The notes under the pieces were generated by a model, which searched no databases, was not told where the DNA came from, and saw nothing but the letters and a program-made list of their open reading frames with translations. Below are positions 1 through 7,959 of a stretch of DNA of 64,000 nucleotides, in pieces. Location of the stretch: positions 2,233,204 through 2,297,203 of the forward strand of contig NZ_JAPNKE010000002.1 in NCBI RefSeq assembly GCF_026626665.1. Reading direction: 5' to 3'. The stretch comes from Nannocystis pusilla. GTDB taxonomy: Bacteria; Myxococcota_A; Polyangia; Nannocystales; Nannocystaceae. Every line of letters starts with the position of its first letter. Within the stretch, counting starts at the first letter, position 1. A program made the translations under genes and the position numbers.

Positions 1-2
1 AC

Positions 3-911
3 GATCCGTTCTGCAGCCTCGCCGAGGCGGCAGAAGCGCTGCAAGAGAGCCAGCCGACGACGATCAAGGTGAAGCCCGGGATGCCGCAGATGACGCCGCT
101 GGCGCTGCCGATCGGCGACTACGTGGTGGCGGTGCGGGCCGCGGACGAGCAGGTGCCCGAGCTCGAGGGCAGCGCGAACGCGGGGCCGATGATCGACGTG
201 AACAGCGAGAATCGCGTGTACCTGTGGCGGCTGTGGATCCACCGCTCGGGCGGCGATTCGCTGATCCGCTGCGCGCCGCAATTGCCGGGGCTGCCGGGCA
301 CGCTGCACGTGCACGATGTCCGGCTGTACGGCGACGGGAGCGCGGCGACGGGGTTGCAGACCGACGATTGCGCGGTCCGGCTGGCGCGGTCGCGGGTGTG
401 GCAGTGCAGCGGCGGCGGGATCGAGGCGACGGGCGGGTCGCTGCGGATCGAGAGCAGCTCGCTCGTGGCCAACGGGTCCCCTGCGTCGGCGTTCGGGGCG
501 CTGAGCCTCGCCTCCCCGGAGGAGGTGGTGATCCGCTATTCGTCGTTCGTCGATCACCCGGCGACGACGACGTCGTCGACGTTCCATTGCGGAGGGCCGG
601 CGCCGTCCGGAGGTGTTCGGCTGCGCAATTCGCTGGTCCTGAACCTGGAGCCGCTGGAGTCGCTCGACTGCCTCGGCTGGATCGAGGCGACGAACAGTTC
701 GGTGGTGGAGGCGTCGTCCGGCAACGAGCTGGCGATCCACAAGGACGCAGCGCTGGGCCCGCTGGAGGACGCCGTCTATCCGCCCAAGGTCGACGGCGAT
801 CTGGCCGGCGTGGCGATGTGGGGCGAGGGCGACCCGCAGCTCGATGTCGACCTGACGCCCATCCCGGTCGAAGCGCCGAGCTACGCGGGCTGCGACCAGC
901 CGCAGCCCTGA
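3..911 (+). CDS. Right-handed parallel beta-helix-like protein, C-terminal part
   Basis: The frame is open from the first bases of the window, so the N-terminus lies upstream and 302 codons are visible. The start reads DPFCSLAEAAEALQESQP, resembling the CSL-REA opening of beta-helix adhesin-like repeats, followed by short strand-turn segments (VRLRNSLVLNL, IESSSLVANG) typical of parallel beta-helix surface proteins. Several Cys residues suggest an exported protein. It ends in GCDQPQP with no anchor. A 15-bp inverted repeat follows 28 nt downstream. Function unknown; the fold call is from composition and repeat rhythm only. Confidence 0.6.
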   Translation, partial: DPFCSLAEAAEALQESQPTTIKVKPGMPQMTPLALPIGDYVVAVRAADEQVPELEGSANAGPMIDVNSENRVYLWRLWIHRSGGDSLIRCAPQLPGLPGTLHVHDVRLYGDGSAATGLQTDDCAVRLARSRVWQCSGGGIEATGGSLRIESSSLVANGSPASAFGALSLASPEEVVIRYSSFVDHPATTTSSTFHCGGPAPSGGVRLRNSLVLNLEPLESLDCLGWIEATNSSVVEASSGNELAIHKDAALGPLEDAVYPPKVDGDLAGVAMWGEGDPQLDVDLTPIPVEAPSYAGCDQPQP

Positions 912-938
912 AGCGAGCGCGCCAGTGTCGGCGGCGGG

Positions 939-1025
939 CCGATCAATTGCGGCGAGGCGCGTGACCCGGGTCATCCGCGGTCCGTGACGGATTTTCGAAG
1001 CGTGGGAACGGCCGCAATTGATCGG
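939..1025. repeat. 87-bp element bounded by 15-bp inverted repeats
   Basis: CCGATCAATTGCGGC (939-953) and its exact reverse complement (1011-1025) enclose 57 nt containing GACCCGGGTC. It lies 28 nt after the first gene, so it could be a terminator-like structure, or a small MITE-like unit because the ends are perfect terminal inverted repeats. A related AATTGACCGGG occurs near 1168. The rest of 912-1634 holds no convincing gene. Confidence 0.6.
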
Positions 1026-1288
1026 GGCGCGACGATCACCTGTCTTGCGAACCCTCTCGGCCGGAGCGAGCCGTGGAGCATCGTGCGAGCGCGTCTGCTT
1101 CGTCGGCCTGTGTATCGATATCGACGGCCGTGACGCGGCGCCGAACCAACGCCCCGGGAAAAATGCGGGAATTGACCGGGAGCGATGAACCTCGAAGGTT
1201 TTGAACATTGCGAACGCGGATCCGCCGGTGGTCGGCGGTTGGGTCGTTGGAGCGAGCGTTGCCCGACACTCGCACGTCCCACGTGTGG

Positions 1289-1330
1289 CGCGGTCCAGGA
1301 CCGTCTTGCCCGAGACGGTCCTGGGCCGCG
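1289..1330. other. Long GC-rich hairpin in intergenic DNA
   Basis: Arms 1289-1306 and 1313-1330 pair over 18 bp with one G-T wobble and a 6-nt loop. There is no T-tract. It lies about 300 nt upstream of the ankyrin gene. It could be a structured RNA, a rho-independent-like stop, or a REP-type element. No coding sequence is supported here on either strand. Confidence 0.5.
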
Positions 1331-1634
1331 GCGCCCGTTCGGCGATCCGCACGGGGGCGGTGTGTTGGGGCTGGCGCAGGGGACGGGCTCGTACGCGTGA
1401 GGCGGGGGCGGCGAGGCTGGCTCGCGGCGTGGCGTGCAGGCCACAAGGCGCGTCCGCGCGGCGGGCCGCCCAGCCGCGAGCGCGGTCGTGGTTTTCGCGG
1501 TCATGGCGGGTCCTGGGCTCTCGAACGATGTTCGACGAGCGGGACGCGGCGCGCGGGCGCTTGAATTTTCGCCGATCGATTCCATAGACCCTGCGAACGG
1601 GCGTCGACGATTGCGCGTCCGGGAGGGCTCGCCG

Positions 1635-2774
1635 ATGCACGACGCGGACAGCACCCAGACAGACAGATTCCGCGAGGCGGTGGCGGCGATCGCCGGCGGG
1701 GACCTCGATCGGCTCGCGGCGCTGCTCGACGCCGACCCGGGGCTGGTCGCGGTGCGCTGCCGCGTCGGCGAATGCTACGAGACGGGGTATTTCGCGGGGG
1801 CGACGCTGCTGCACCACGTGGCGGGCAACCCCGATCGCGGGCCGCTGCCGGACAACATCGCCGCGTGTACGTGGCTGCTGCTCGATCGCGGCAGCGCGGC
1901 GTGGGCGGCCCAGGCGACGCTCGAGCTGGTGCTGACCAGTCGTCGCGCCTCCGAGTCCGGCGCCGCGCCGGCGTTGATCGATCTGCTGATCGCGGGCGGA
2001 GCCCGGCTCGACCTCGCCGATCCCGACCTGCTGTCGAAGCCGCTGCTGAACCTGGCGCCGGCGACCGCGGAGAAGCTGGTGGGCCGGGGTGCGCGGATCG
2101 ATGTCCGTCATGCGGCGGCGCTCGGGCGCATCGAGACGCTGACGCGGCTGCTCAGCCCGGAGCTCGACCGCGAGGTGCTGGCCGAGGCGCTGGCCTACGC
2201 GTGCATCCGCGAGCAATTCCTGGCGGCGGCGCTGCTGCTCGGCTGCGGGGCGGAAGGGGACCGACTGGTGCGCCCGGGCGGGCAGCCGCCGCGCACGCCG
2301 CTGCACGAGGCGGCCTGGCGCGGGCACGTGGGGGTGGTCGAGCGCTTGCTGGCCCACGGGGCCGATCCGGAGGTGCGAGACGGGCGCTGGGGCGGGACGG
2401 CCGCCGACTGGGCGGAGCACGGCGGCCACCCGGAGCTGGCCGTCGGCTGCGCCGGGCTTCGTGAGGGTCGACCGGGGTGCTCGGTTCCATCGGAACGAGC
2501 GACGAGGTCGCGGCTCGCGGGAGATCGAGGATGTATAAAAGAACATGTCCGATGTACCATGGCGGAATCGACATGTTTGAATGAGCATGTTCCATGGGCC
2601 ATGGTGGGCGTGACGGGCCGGGGCCGGCGCGTGGACGCGGGGTCTGCGGGAGGGCCCGGCTTGGCGCGGGATCGGTCGGCTCGGCCCCGTCGACGGGTAC
2701 TCCGGGCGCGTCCGAGGGCGACGCGGGCCGATCCGGGGGCGCACGCGCTCGCGCGCTCGCGCGGCGAGTGCTAA
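1635..2774 (+). CDS. Ankyrin-repeat protein with repeat-encoded C-terminal tail
   Basis: 379 residues. ATG 1635 was chosen because GGGAGG sits about 10 nt upstream; an earlier in-frame start at 1434 has no such site. Ankyrin-type helices run from about residue 10 to 270, the clearest being TPLHEAAWRGHVGVVERLL near residue 220. Such proteins bind protein partners; the partner is unknown. After HPELA (about residue 272) the sequence turns to low-quality Arg/Gly/Cys-rich text that passes through the palindromic cluster at 2541-2604. The natural end was probably near 2455, with a frameshift or lost stop extending it: the neighbouring frame stops at 2464. Confidence 0.75.
   Translation: MHDADSTQTDRFREAVAAIAGGDLDRLAALLDADPGLVAVRCRVGECYETGYFAGATLLHHVAGNPDRGPLPDNIAACTWLLLDRGSAAWAAQATLELVLTSRRASESGAAPALIDLLIAGGARLDLADPDLLSKPLLNLAPATAEKLVGRGARIDVRHAAALGRIETLTRLLSPELDREVLAEALAYACIREQFLAAALLLGCGAEGDRLVRPGGQPPRTPLHEAAWRGHVGVVERLLAHGADPEVRDGRWGGTAADWAEHGGHPELAVGCAGLREGRPGCSVPSERATRSRLAGDRGCIKEHVRCTMAESTCLNEHVPWAMVGVTGRGRRVDAGSAGGPGLARDRSARPRRRVLRARPRATRADPGAHALARSRGEC
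2541..2604. repeat. Palindromic GGACATG-family repeat cluster 1
   Basis: Contains ACATGTCCGATGT, ACATGTTTGAA and GCATGTTCCATGG copies within 64 nt, all degenerate versions of the CATGTCC-N4-GGACATG palindrome. It lies inside the 3' end of the ankyrin reading frame, where it encodes an unnatural CIKEHVRC tail. Confidence 0.7.
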
Positions 2775-2786
2775 CCTCGCATCCTC

Positions 2787-3116
2787 ATGGCTCGCGCCGT
2801 CAGTCTCCTGTTGCCCGTCCTGCTCCTCGGATGCGCCCAGTCAGGTGCCACGCAGGCGCCGCCGGTGTCGCTGGACGCGACGAGCGGACCGGTGTCGCGG
2901 CCGAAGCCAGTCACGGCGCCGAGCGACCGCGACGGGGATCGCGTGCCCGATGCCGCCGACGCCTGCCCGGATCAGGCCGGCGGGCCCCGCGACGGCTGCC
3001 CGGTGGTCGACCGCGACGGGGACGGGATCTCCGACCGCTTCGACAAGTGCCCCGACGTGCCCGAAGTCCGCGACGGCCGGGCGGACGGCGACGGCTGCCC
3101 GGCGCAGAGCCAGTGA
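2787..3116 (+). CDS. Small lipoprotein with thrombospondin type 3 calcium repeats
   Basis: 109 residues. Signal peptide with lipobox LLLGC (Cys about residue 16), then a Pro/Thr/Ser linker, then Asp-rich TSP3 repeats: DRDGDRVPDAADACPD and DRDGDGISDRFDKCPD, from about residue 47. These are the Ca2+-binding repeats often linked to OmpA domains in Gram-negatives, but no OmpA domain follows. Probably anchored in the outer membrane. No Shine-Dalgarno is visible; TAACCT (2772-2777) ends 9 nt before the ATG, consistent with a leaderless mRNA. Confidence 0.85.
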   Translation: MARAVSLLLPVLLLGCAQSGATQAPPVSLDATSGPVSRPKPVTAPSDRDGDRVPDAADACPDQAGGPRDGCPVVDRDGDGISDRFDKCPDVPEVRDGRADGDGCPAQSQ

Positions 3117-3127
3117 GGGGAGCGGGT

Positions 3128-3434
3128 CGCGGCGACGCGGCGCGCGGGCTGTTCGGCAGACGCTGTTGGCCTCTACGAGTGCTCCGACGGGGCGGAAGTA
3201 CGCGACGGCCGACTGCGACGCGCAGGGCGCAGGGCGCGTCGATCGCGGCGATGCAGCGCGGGCGGGCTGTTCGCCAGATGCGTCGCTGTCCTGAAGGACA
3301 CGTCGTGCCTGGCCGCGCCCGGCGGGTCCGAAGCGCGAGGACTCCGGTGATTCGGAGCGAGCACCGAGCCGCTGGACCGGGGCCTGCGCCGAAGCGCGAG
3401 AACACCGGTGATCGGGCGCGCATCGAGCGGCTGG
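3128..3434. repeat. Degenerate direct repeats and palindrome between convergent genes
   Basis: No gene is supported in 3117-3489. The stretch holds a degenerate direct repeat (3128-3165 and 3246-3290, sharing GGGCTGTTCG), a perfect palindrome TGTCCTGAAGGACA at 3287-3300, and a second direct repeat of about 48 nt with period 61 (from 3328 and from 3389, sharing CCGAAGCGCGAG and CCGGTGAT). It separates the convergent TSP3 lipoprotein and small lipoprotein genes. Confidence 0.6.
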
Positions 3435-3489
3435 CCCGAAGACCTGAGGTGGCGCGCGGCGCCCGGTGGCCGGCTCGCGGGCGACGAGG

Positions 3490-3747
3490 TCAGTCGGAGT
3501 CGCCGGCCGCGCTGTCGCAGGAGGGGTTGTCGTCGACGTCCCACTCGCCGTCGTCGGCGCTCTGCTCGCACGTCCGCGAGCCGTCGCAGCCGCCGCCGCA
3601 CGGGAAGCCGTCCGGCTCGTCATGCAGCTCGCCGGCCTCGAGCCAGCGACGGGTCGGGCCGTCATCCGACGGGTGCTCGGCCAGACAACAACCGCCCGCG
3701 AGCGCGGCGCTCGCCAGGATCCACGTCGACCATCCTTCGCGCTGCAT
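3490..3747 (-). CDS. Small Cys/Asp-rich lipoprotein
   Basis: 85 residues. N-terminal hydrophobic stretch ILASAALAGGC gives a credible lipobox with Cys about residue 20. The mature part is acidic and Cys-rich (PCGGGCDGSRTC), as in small secreted myxobacterial proteins of unknown role. On the minus strand GGAGGAAGTAGGGAG lies just upstream of the ATG, a good ribosome site. Convergent with the TSP3 lipoprotein. Function unknown. Confidence 0.65.
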   Translation of the reverse strand: MQREGWSTWILASAALAGGCCLAEHPSDDGPTRRWLEAGELHDEPDGFPCGGGCDGSRTCEQSADDGEWDVDDNPSCDSAAGDSD

Positions 3748-3881
3748 TCACACGTCTCCCTACTTCCTCCGAGGATGCAGGACGCGTCGAGCTCGACCAG
3801 TCAAGTGGCCATCAATTCACCCTGTGAGCGCGGTGCTCGCGGCGCCGGCCCGCGGCGCGCGGGGCGGCTCGATGGTTCGAG

Positions 3882-4057
3882 ATGTCTCGAGGGACATGTC
3901 CGAAGGGGCGGCACACCCGGCGGGGCGAACGGCGCCATCGAGGGCACGAGGGCGGTGAACGTCCGGGCGAGGGCGGCGAACTCCCGGTCGATCAGACCTC
4001 GCCGGGACGATCCGGCAAGATGGGTCGAGCCTCGTGAATGTGTCCGAAGAGACATGT
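3882..4057. repeat. Palindromic GGACATG-family copies in a divergent spacer
   Basis: Copies at 3882-3909 (ATGTCTCGAGGGACATGTCC followed by GAAGG) and 4041-4057 (TGTCCGAAGAGACATGT). They sit in the 539-nt spacer between a leftward small lipoprotein and a rightward MYXO-CTERM gene. Nothing else recognisable is present in 3748-4286. Confidence 0.7.
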
Positions 4058-4286
4058 GGCGGAGACGGTGCCGTGACGGACCTGGGGCTGATTTTCGCGG
4101 AACCTCGTGGGGGTCGGGCCCGGTCGTTCTGCGGTCAGAAGGGGCTGTCCGGGCGGGGCGGAGATCCGCGGCGTGGAGGTCGGGGTCGGACACCGGCGCC
4201 ATGCCTCGTGCGCCGCGGGCGGGGGGAGGTCGCCAGGAATCGCAGGGGAACCGGGTCGGCACGGAACATGGAAGCGGACGGGGCGC

Positions 4287-5384
4287 ATGGTTGCGATCCA
4301 CGCCCTGACCCGTATCGCCGAGGGCGCCGTGCTGGCCGGCACGTGCGCCCTCGCGTTCTTTGTGCCCCGCATCGCCGACGCCTGTGGCGCGTCGCTGCCC
4401 GAGCTGCACGAGAGCGTGCCGGCCGACGGCGACACCTATCCCGCCAACGCGGCGCTGCTGTTCTGGGGCGAGGCCATCTCGGTCGACAAGGTGACGGTGA
4501 CGGTCGACGGTGAGCCGGCGGCGCTGGTACACGCAGAGTTCGCCCAGGGGCTGGCGCCGCTGGTGGTTAAGGTGGAGCCGGAGCCGCTGCCGGGCCAGAC
4601 GGTGGTGGTGGCGGGCGAGTTCTGCACCGAGGCGGACAACTGCACGGCGTCGATCACCTTCACCGCCGGCGAGCCCGACGTCGTCGCGCCGACGCCGAAC
4701 GTCGAGGCGTCGTTCTTCGCGCTGTTCGAGCACGCGCCGTTCTCGTACATGCAGGGCTGCACGCAGTTCGAGGCCGCGCAGGCGCTGTACGTCCACCTCG
4801 AGCAGGCTCCGCCGGCGGCCGGCGAGGCGCTGGTGCTGTTCAAGGTGACGTGGAACCCGGGCGACGAGGTCGACGCGAGCGCGATCAGCCTGACCGAGCG
4901 CGGGGTGGAGGCGACGACGATCGTGTCGGAAGCGCTGACCGCCGAGCACTTCGGCGGCGCGGACGTGCGGACCGAGGTGTGCCTCGAGGTGCTGGCCCGC
5001 GACGCGGCCGGCAACGCGGCGCCTCCGTTCGAGCTGTGCCCGCCGTGCTTCATGCGCAGCGACGCGACGCCGCTGCCCGCCGGGTCGAGCGCGCCGCCGG
5101 AGCCGGTGTGGACCGATGCCGACGCGGTGCCGGGCAGCGCCTGCGCGCTGGCGATGGAGACCACCGGCGAGGAGCCGACGAGCGGCGAGGCGCCGACGAG
5201 CGGCGAGGCGCCGACGAGCGGGTCGACCGGCGAGACCGGCTCGCAGGAGGAGACCAGCGACAGCGCGACCGGCGGTGAAGACGGGCCCGAGAAGGGCTGC
5301 GCGTGCGACAGCGACGGCGCGGGCGGGCCCGCCTCGCTGCTGCTGCTGGCGCTCGGGCTGATCGGTGTGCGCCGGCGCCGGTGA
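4287..5384 (+). CDS. Secreted protein with MYXO-CTERM sorting signal
   Basis: 365 residues. ATG 4287 opens a signal peptide ending near IADACGAS. The body begins with an Ig-like region (LHESVPADGDTYPANAAL), as in Big_5/CopC-like domains, followed by a Cys-containing second module. A linker with three EAPTSG-type repeats precedes the C-terminus. The last 29 residues are a textbook MYXO-CTERM: Gly-Cys-x-Cys at about 337-340, a hydrophobic helix (SLLLLALGLIGV) and RRRR. This signal is processed and surface-anchored in myxobacteria. Substrate or partner unknown. Confidence 0.85.
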   Translation: MVAIHALTRIAEGAVLAGTCALAFFVPRIADACGASLPELHESVPADGDTYPANAALLFWGEAISVDKVTVTVDGEPAALVHAEFAQGLAPLVVKVEPEPLPGQTVVVAGEFCTEADNCTASITFTAGEPDVVAPTPNVEASFFALFEHAPFSYMQGCTQFEAAQALYVHLEQAPPAAGEALVLFKVTWNPGDEVDASAISLTERGVEATTIVSEALTAEHFGGADVRTEVCLEVLARDAAGNAAPPFELCPPCFMRSDATPLPAGSSAPPEPVWTDADAVPGSACALAMETTGEEPTSGEAPTSGEAPTSGSTGETGSQEETSDSATGGEDGPEKGCACDSDGAGGPASLLLLALGLIGVRRRR

Positions 5385-5432
5385 CGGGCGCGGGCACGCG
5401 AGACGGGCGCGCGGGCATCCGCGGCGGGCACG

Positions 5433-5612
5433 GACGTCGCGAGGGCACGGGCGTCCGCGACGGGTATGGACATAGCGAGGGCACGGGCGTCCGCGGCGGG
5501 CACGGACGTCGCGAGGGCACGGGCGTCCGCGGCGGGCACGGACGTCGCGAGGGCACGGGCGTCCGCGACGGGTATGGACATAGCGAGGGCACGGGCGTCC
5601 GCGACGGGCGCC
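5433..5612. repeat. 36-bp tandem repeat, five units
   Basis: Five complete units at 5433, 5469, 5505, 5541 and 5577, with partial sequence before the first. Each contains GCGAGGGCACGGGCGTCCGC. Two alternating end variants (GGGCACG and GGGTATG) and start variants (GACGTC and GACATA) show duplication of multi-unit blocks. Units are contiguous with no spacers. It lies directly after the MYXO-CTERM gene. The period is a multiple of three, so all frames look open, but I see no start, signal peptide or domain. Confidence 0.9.
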
Positions 5613-5639
5613 GGCTTGTGTGACGCGTTAGTGAATTTC

Positions 5640-5760
5640 AAAGTTCTTCGAGGCATGTTTGAAGGGACAGGTGATGGGAGCGGAGACCTTCCGATCGGGA
5701 AGGTCTGAAAGGACATGCTCGATCGCGCATGTCTTCGAGGGCATGTGTGAATGCCAGACC
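5640..5760. repeat. Palindromic GGACATG-family cluster with a 9-bp hairpin
   Basis: Contains GGCATGTTTGAAGGGACAGG, AGGACATGCTCG, GCATGTCTTCGAGGGCATGTG, and a perfect hairpin AGACCTTCC / GGAAGGTCT (5684-5706, loop GATCG). It lies in the long gap 5385-6023 before the YCII gene; nothing else is recognised there. Confidence 0.7.
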
Positions 5761-6023
5761 GGGCGTGTCGGCGGCGGCTCGCAGGTCGTGAATGACAGGG
5801 CAGCAGGCGCAGGTCTGTCGGTGCGGAGGGCCAGGCGGGAACCGGCTTGTTTCCGGGGCAGGCGTGTGGGAATGGGCCCGCGGACGGCGCGGCGGCTGCT
5901 TCGCACCGGCCCGCGGGATTTTTCGGTTATCGTCGCGGCGATGTCGAGAACCCTTCGTCGGCTGCGACGGATCGGTGCAGGCGCACCGAACCGCGGGGCG
6001 CCCCAACCGAGAGGGAACCGCTC

Positions 6024-6410
6024 ATGAAGTACATGATGATGATGAACACGCCGGCCGGGCCGTATCCGATCGACGGCTGGACGCAGCAGGACTTCCGCGC
6101 GCACATCGCGTTCATGAAGGACTTCGCGACCCGGCTGCGCGAGTCGGGCGAGCTGGTGGCCGCGGAGGGGCTCGCGGGGCCCGATCAGGCCAAGCTGGTG
6201 CGCGCCGGCAAGGACGGCCAGCCGATCACCGACGGGGTGTTCCCGGAGTCCAAGGAGTTCCTGGCGGGCTACTGGATCGTCGACGTCGACGGCCCGGAGC
6301 GCGCCTATCAGCTGGCGGCGCAGGCGTCCGCGGCGCCGGGGCCCGGCGGGGCGCCGCTCAACCTGGCGATCGAGGTGCGGCAGGTGATGTCCGCGCCGAC
6401 CCTCGATTGA
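6024..6410 (+). CDS. YCII-related protein (DGPF domain) paired with an ECF42 sigma factor
   Basis: 128 residues. Starts MKYMMMMNTP, the usual opening of YCII/DGPF proteins, and carries the family features DFATRLRESGELVAAEGL and WIVDVDGPERAYQLA. GAGGGAACC precedes the ATG. YCII-fold proteins are small ferredoxin-like barrels; DGPF members are typically encoded next to ECF42 sigma factors, and here the sigma start codon lies within a few bases of this stop. Probably one operon. Biochemical role not established. Confidence 0.9.
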   Translation: MKYMMMMNTPAGPYPIDGWTQQDFRAHIAFMKDFATRLRESGELVAAEGLAGPDQAKLVRAGKDGQPITDGVFPESKEFLAGYWIVDVDGPERAYQLAAQASAAPGPGGAPLNLAIEVRQVMSAPTLD

Positions 6411-6412
6411 CG

Positions 6413-7675
6413 GTGACGACGCCGCAGTCGGAAGTCCGCCCCGAGCGACTGCTGCGCGAGCTGGCGCCGCAGGTGCTCGGCGCGGTCGTCCGACGCCACC
6501 GCGACTTCGCGGCCGCGGAGGACGCGGTGCAGGAGGCGTTGATCGCCGCGGCGCGCCAGTGGCCGCGGGACGGCGTGCCGGTCAACCCGCGCGGCTGGCT
6601 GATCCACGTGGCGTCGCGGCGCTTGACCGATCAGGTGCGCAGTGAGTCGGCCCGCCGCCGACGCGAGGAGCTGGTGGTCAGCCTGGTGCCGCCGGAGTTG
6701 CAGCTGGCGCTGGCGGCCGACGAGGAGGCGGGCGAGCAGGACGACACGCTGATCCTGCTGTTCATGTGCTGTCATCCGGCGCTGACGAGCTCGTCGGCGA
6801 TCGCGTTGACGCTGCGGGCCGTGGGCGGGTTGACGACCGGCGAGATCGCGCGAGCGTTCCTGGTGCCCGAGGCGACGATGGGTCAGCGGATCAGCCGCGC
6901 CAAGCAGAGCATCAAGACGTCGGGGGTGCCGTTCCGCCTGCCGACGGCGGAGGAGCGGGCGCAACGGCTGACTGCCGTGCTGCACGCGCTGTATCTGATC
7001 TTCAACGAGGGCTACACGAGCAGCTCGGGGCCGGCGCTGCAGCGCGACGATCTGGCCGACGAGGCGATCCGGCTGACGCGGCTGGTGCACGCGCAGCTGC
7101 CCGAAGACGGCGAGGTGGCGGGGCTGCTGGCCCTGATGCTGCTGACCGACGCCCGTCGGGCGGCCCGCAGCGGCCCCGCCGGGGAGCTGATTCCGCTCGA
7201 CGAGCAGGACCGCAGCCTGTGGGACCGGGCGGCCATCGCCGAGGGGGTGGCGCTGATCTCGGCGACCTTGCCCCGGGGACAGGTCGGCCCGTACCAGCTG
7301 CAGGCGGCGATCTCGGCGCTGCACGACGAGGCGCCGCGGGCCGAGGACACCGACTGGCCGCAGATCCTGGCGCTGTACGGGGTGCTGCTGCAGCTGGCCG
7401 ACAACCCGGTGGTGCGCCTCAACCACGCGATCGCGACGGCGATGGTCCACGGGCCCGCGGCCGGTCTGAAGCTGCTGGCGGGGCTCGACGACGACGCGCG
7501 GATGACCGGCAATCATCGCCTCGAGGCGGTGCGTGCCCACCTGCTCGAGCGCGCAGGCGAGGTCGAGGCGGCGATCGCCGGCTACCGTCGCGCGGCCGGG
7601 CGCACGGCGAGCGCGCCGGAGCGGGACTATCTGCTGGGCCGCGCGGCCCGGCTGGGCGAACGCTGCGGGGCGTGA
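6413..7675 (+). CDS. ECF42-type RNA polymerase sigma factor (DUF6596 C-terminus)
   Basis: 420 residues, the usual size for this group. Sigma region 2 is near the N-terminus (HRDFAAAEDAVQEALIAAARQW, here split as AAEDAVQEAL), region 4 about residues 125-165 (LTTGEIARAFLVPEATMGQR). A long helical extension follows, with NEGYTSSSGP and the ALYGVLLQLADNPVVRLNHA signature of DUF6596. These sigma factors have no membrane anti-sigma; the C-terminal extension is needed for activity. GTG 6413 was chosen 2 nt after the YCII stop; TTG 6407 is an alternative. Confidence 0.9.
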   Translation: MTTPQSEVRPERLLRELAPQVLGAVVRRHRDFAAAEDAVQEALIAAARQWPRDGVPVNPRGWLIHVASRRLTDQVRSESARRRREELVVSLVPPELQLALAADEEAGEQDDTLILLFMCCHPALTSSSAIALTLRAVGGLTTGEIARAFLVPEATMGQRISRAKQSIKTSGVPFRLPTAEERAQRLTAVLHALYLIFNEGYTSSSGPALQRDDLADEAIRLTRLVHAQLPEDGEVAGLLALMLLTDARRAARSGPAGELIPLDEQDRSLWDRAAIAEGVALISATLPRGQVGPYQLQAAISALHDEAPRAEDTDWPQILALYGVLLQLADNPVVRLNHAIATAMVHGPAAGLKLLAGLDDDARMTGNHRLEAVRAHLLERAGEVEAAIAGYRRAAGRTASAPERDYLLGRAARLGERCGA

Positions 7676-7733
7676 ACCATGAAGTGCGAGGGCGACTCAT
7701 GGGATTCGCTCGCCGCGAGGTCCGGTGCAGCGA

Positions 7734-7749
7734 ATGTCCCATGGGACAT
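7734..7749. repeat. Perfect 16-bp palindrome of the GGACATG family
   Basis: ATGTCCCATGGGACAT is a complete palindrome, with TGTGATTGG after it. It lies 58 nt after the ECF42 stop, between that gene and the convergent STAS gene. Confidence 0.8.
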
Positions 7750-7900
7750 GTGATTGGATGCGGCGAGCGTTCGACTGCCGCGAATCGTGGGTCGGCGGCG
7801 ACGGAGATCCGGACCGCCAGGTCCGACGAATCGGACCTGCACGAGCCGCCGGCGCCGACGCGGATCGTCGTGCGTCCGCAGGTAGGCGCGGCGCGTCGTG

Positions 7901-7955
7901 GCTGTCCGAAGAGACAGCCATGATGTCGCTGCGTCACATGTCGCGAAGGACAGGC
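7901..7955. repeat. Palindromic repeat pair before the STAS gene 3' end
   Basis: GCTGTC-CGAAGA-GACAGC (7901-7918) is a perfect hairpin, followed by a degenerate copy CACATGTCGCGAAGGACAGG. It lies 5 nt past the STAS stop and could terminate that transcript. Confidence 0.75.
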
Positions 7956-7959
7956 GCGC

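Noticed and set aside
5433..5612. CRISPR array
   Set aside because: The 36-bp units are contiguous, without spacers, and no cas genes are nearby.
4436..5716. Minus-strand protein with Ala-Asp-Ala-Arg repeats
   Set aside because: Produced by the 36-bp minisatellite and the shadow of the MYXO-CTERM gene; no start signal.
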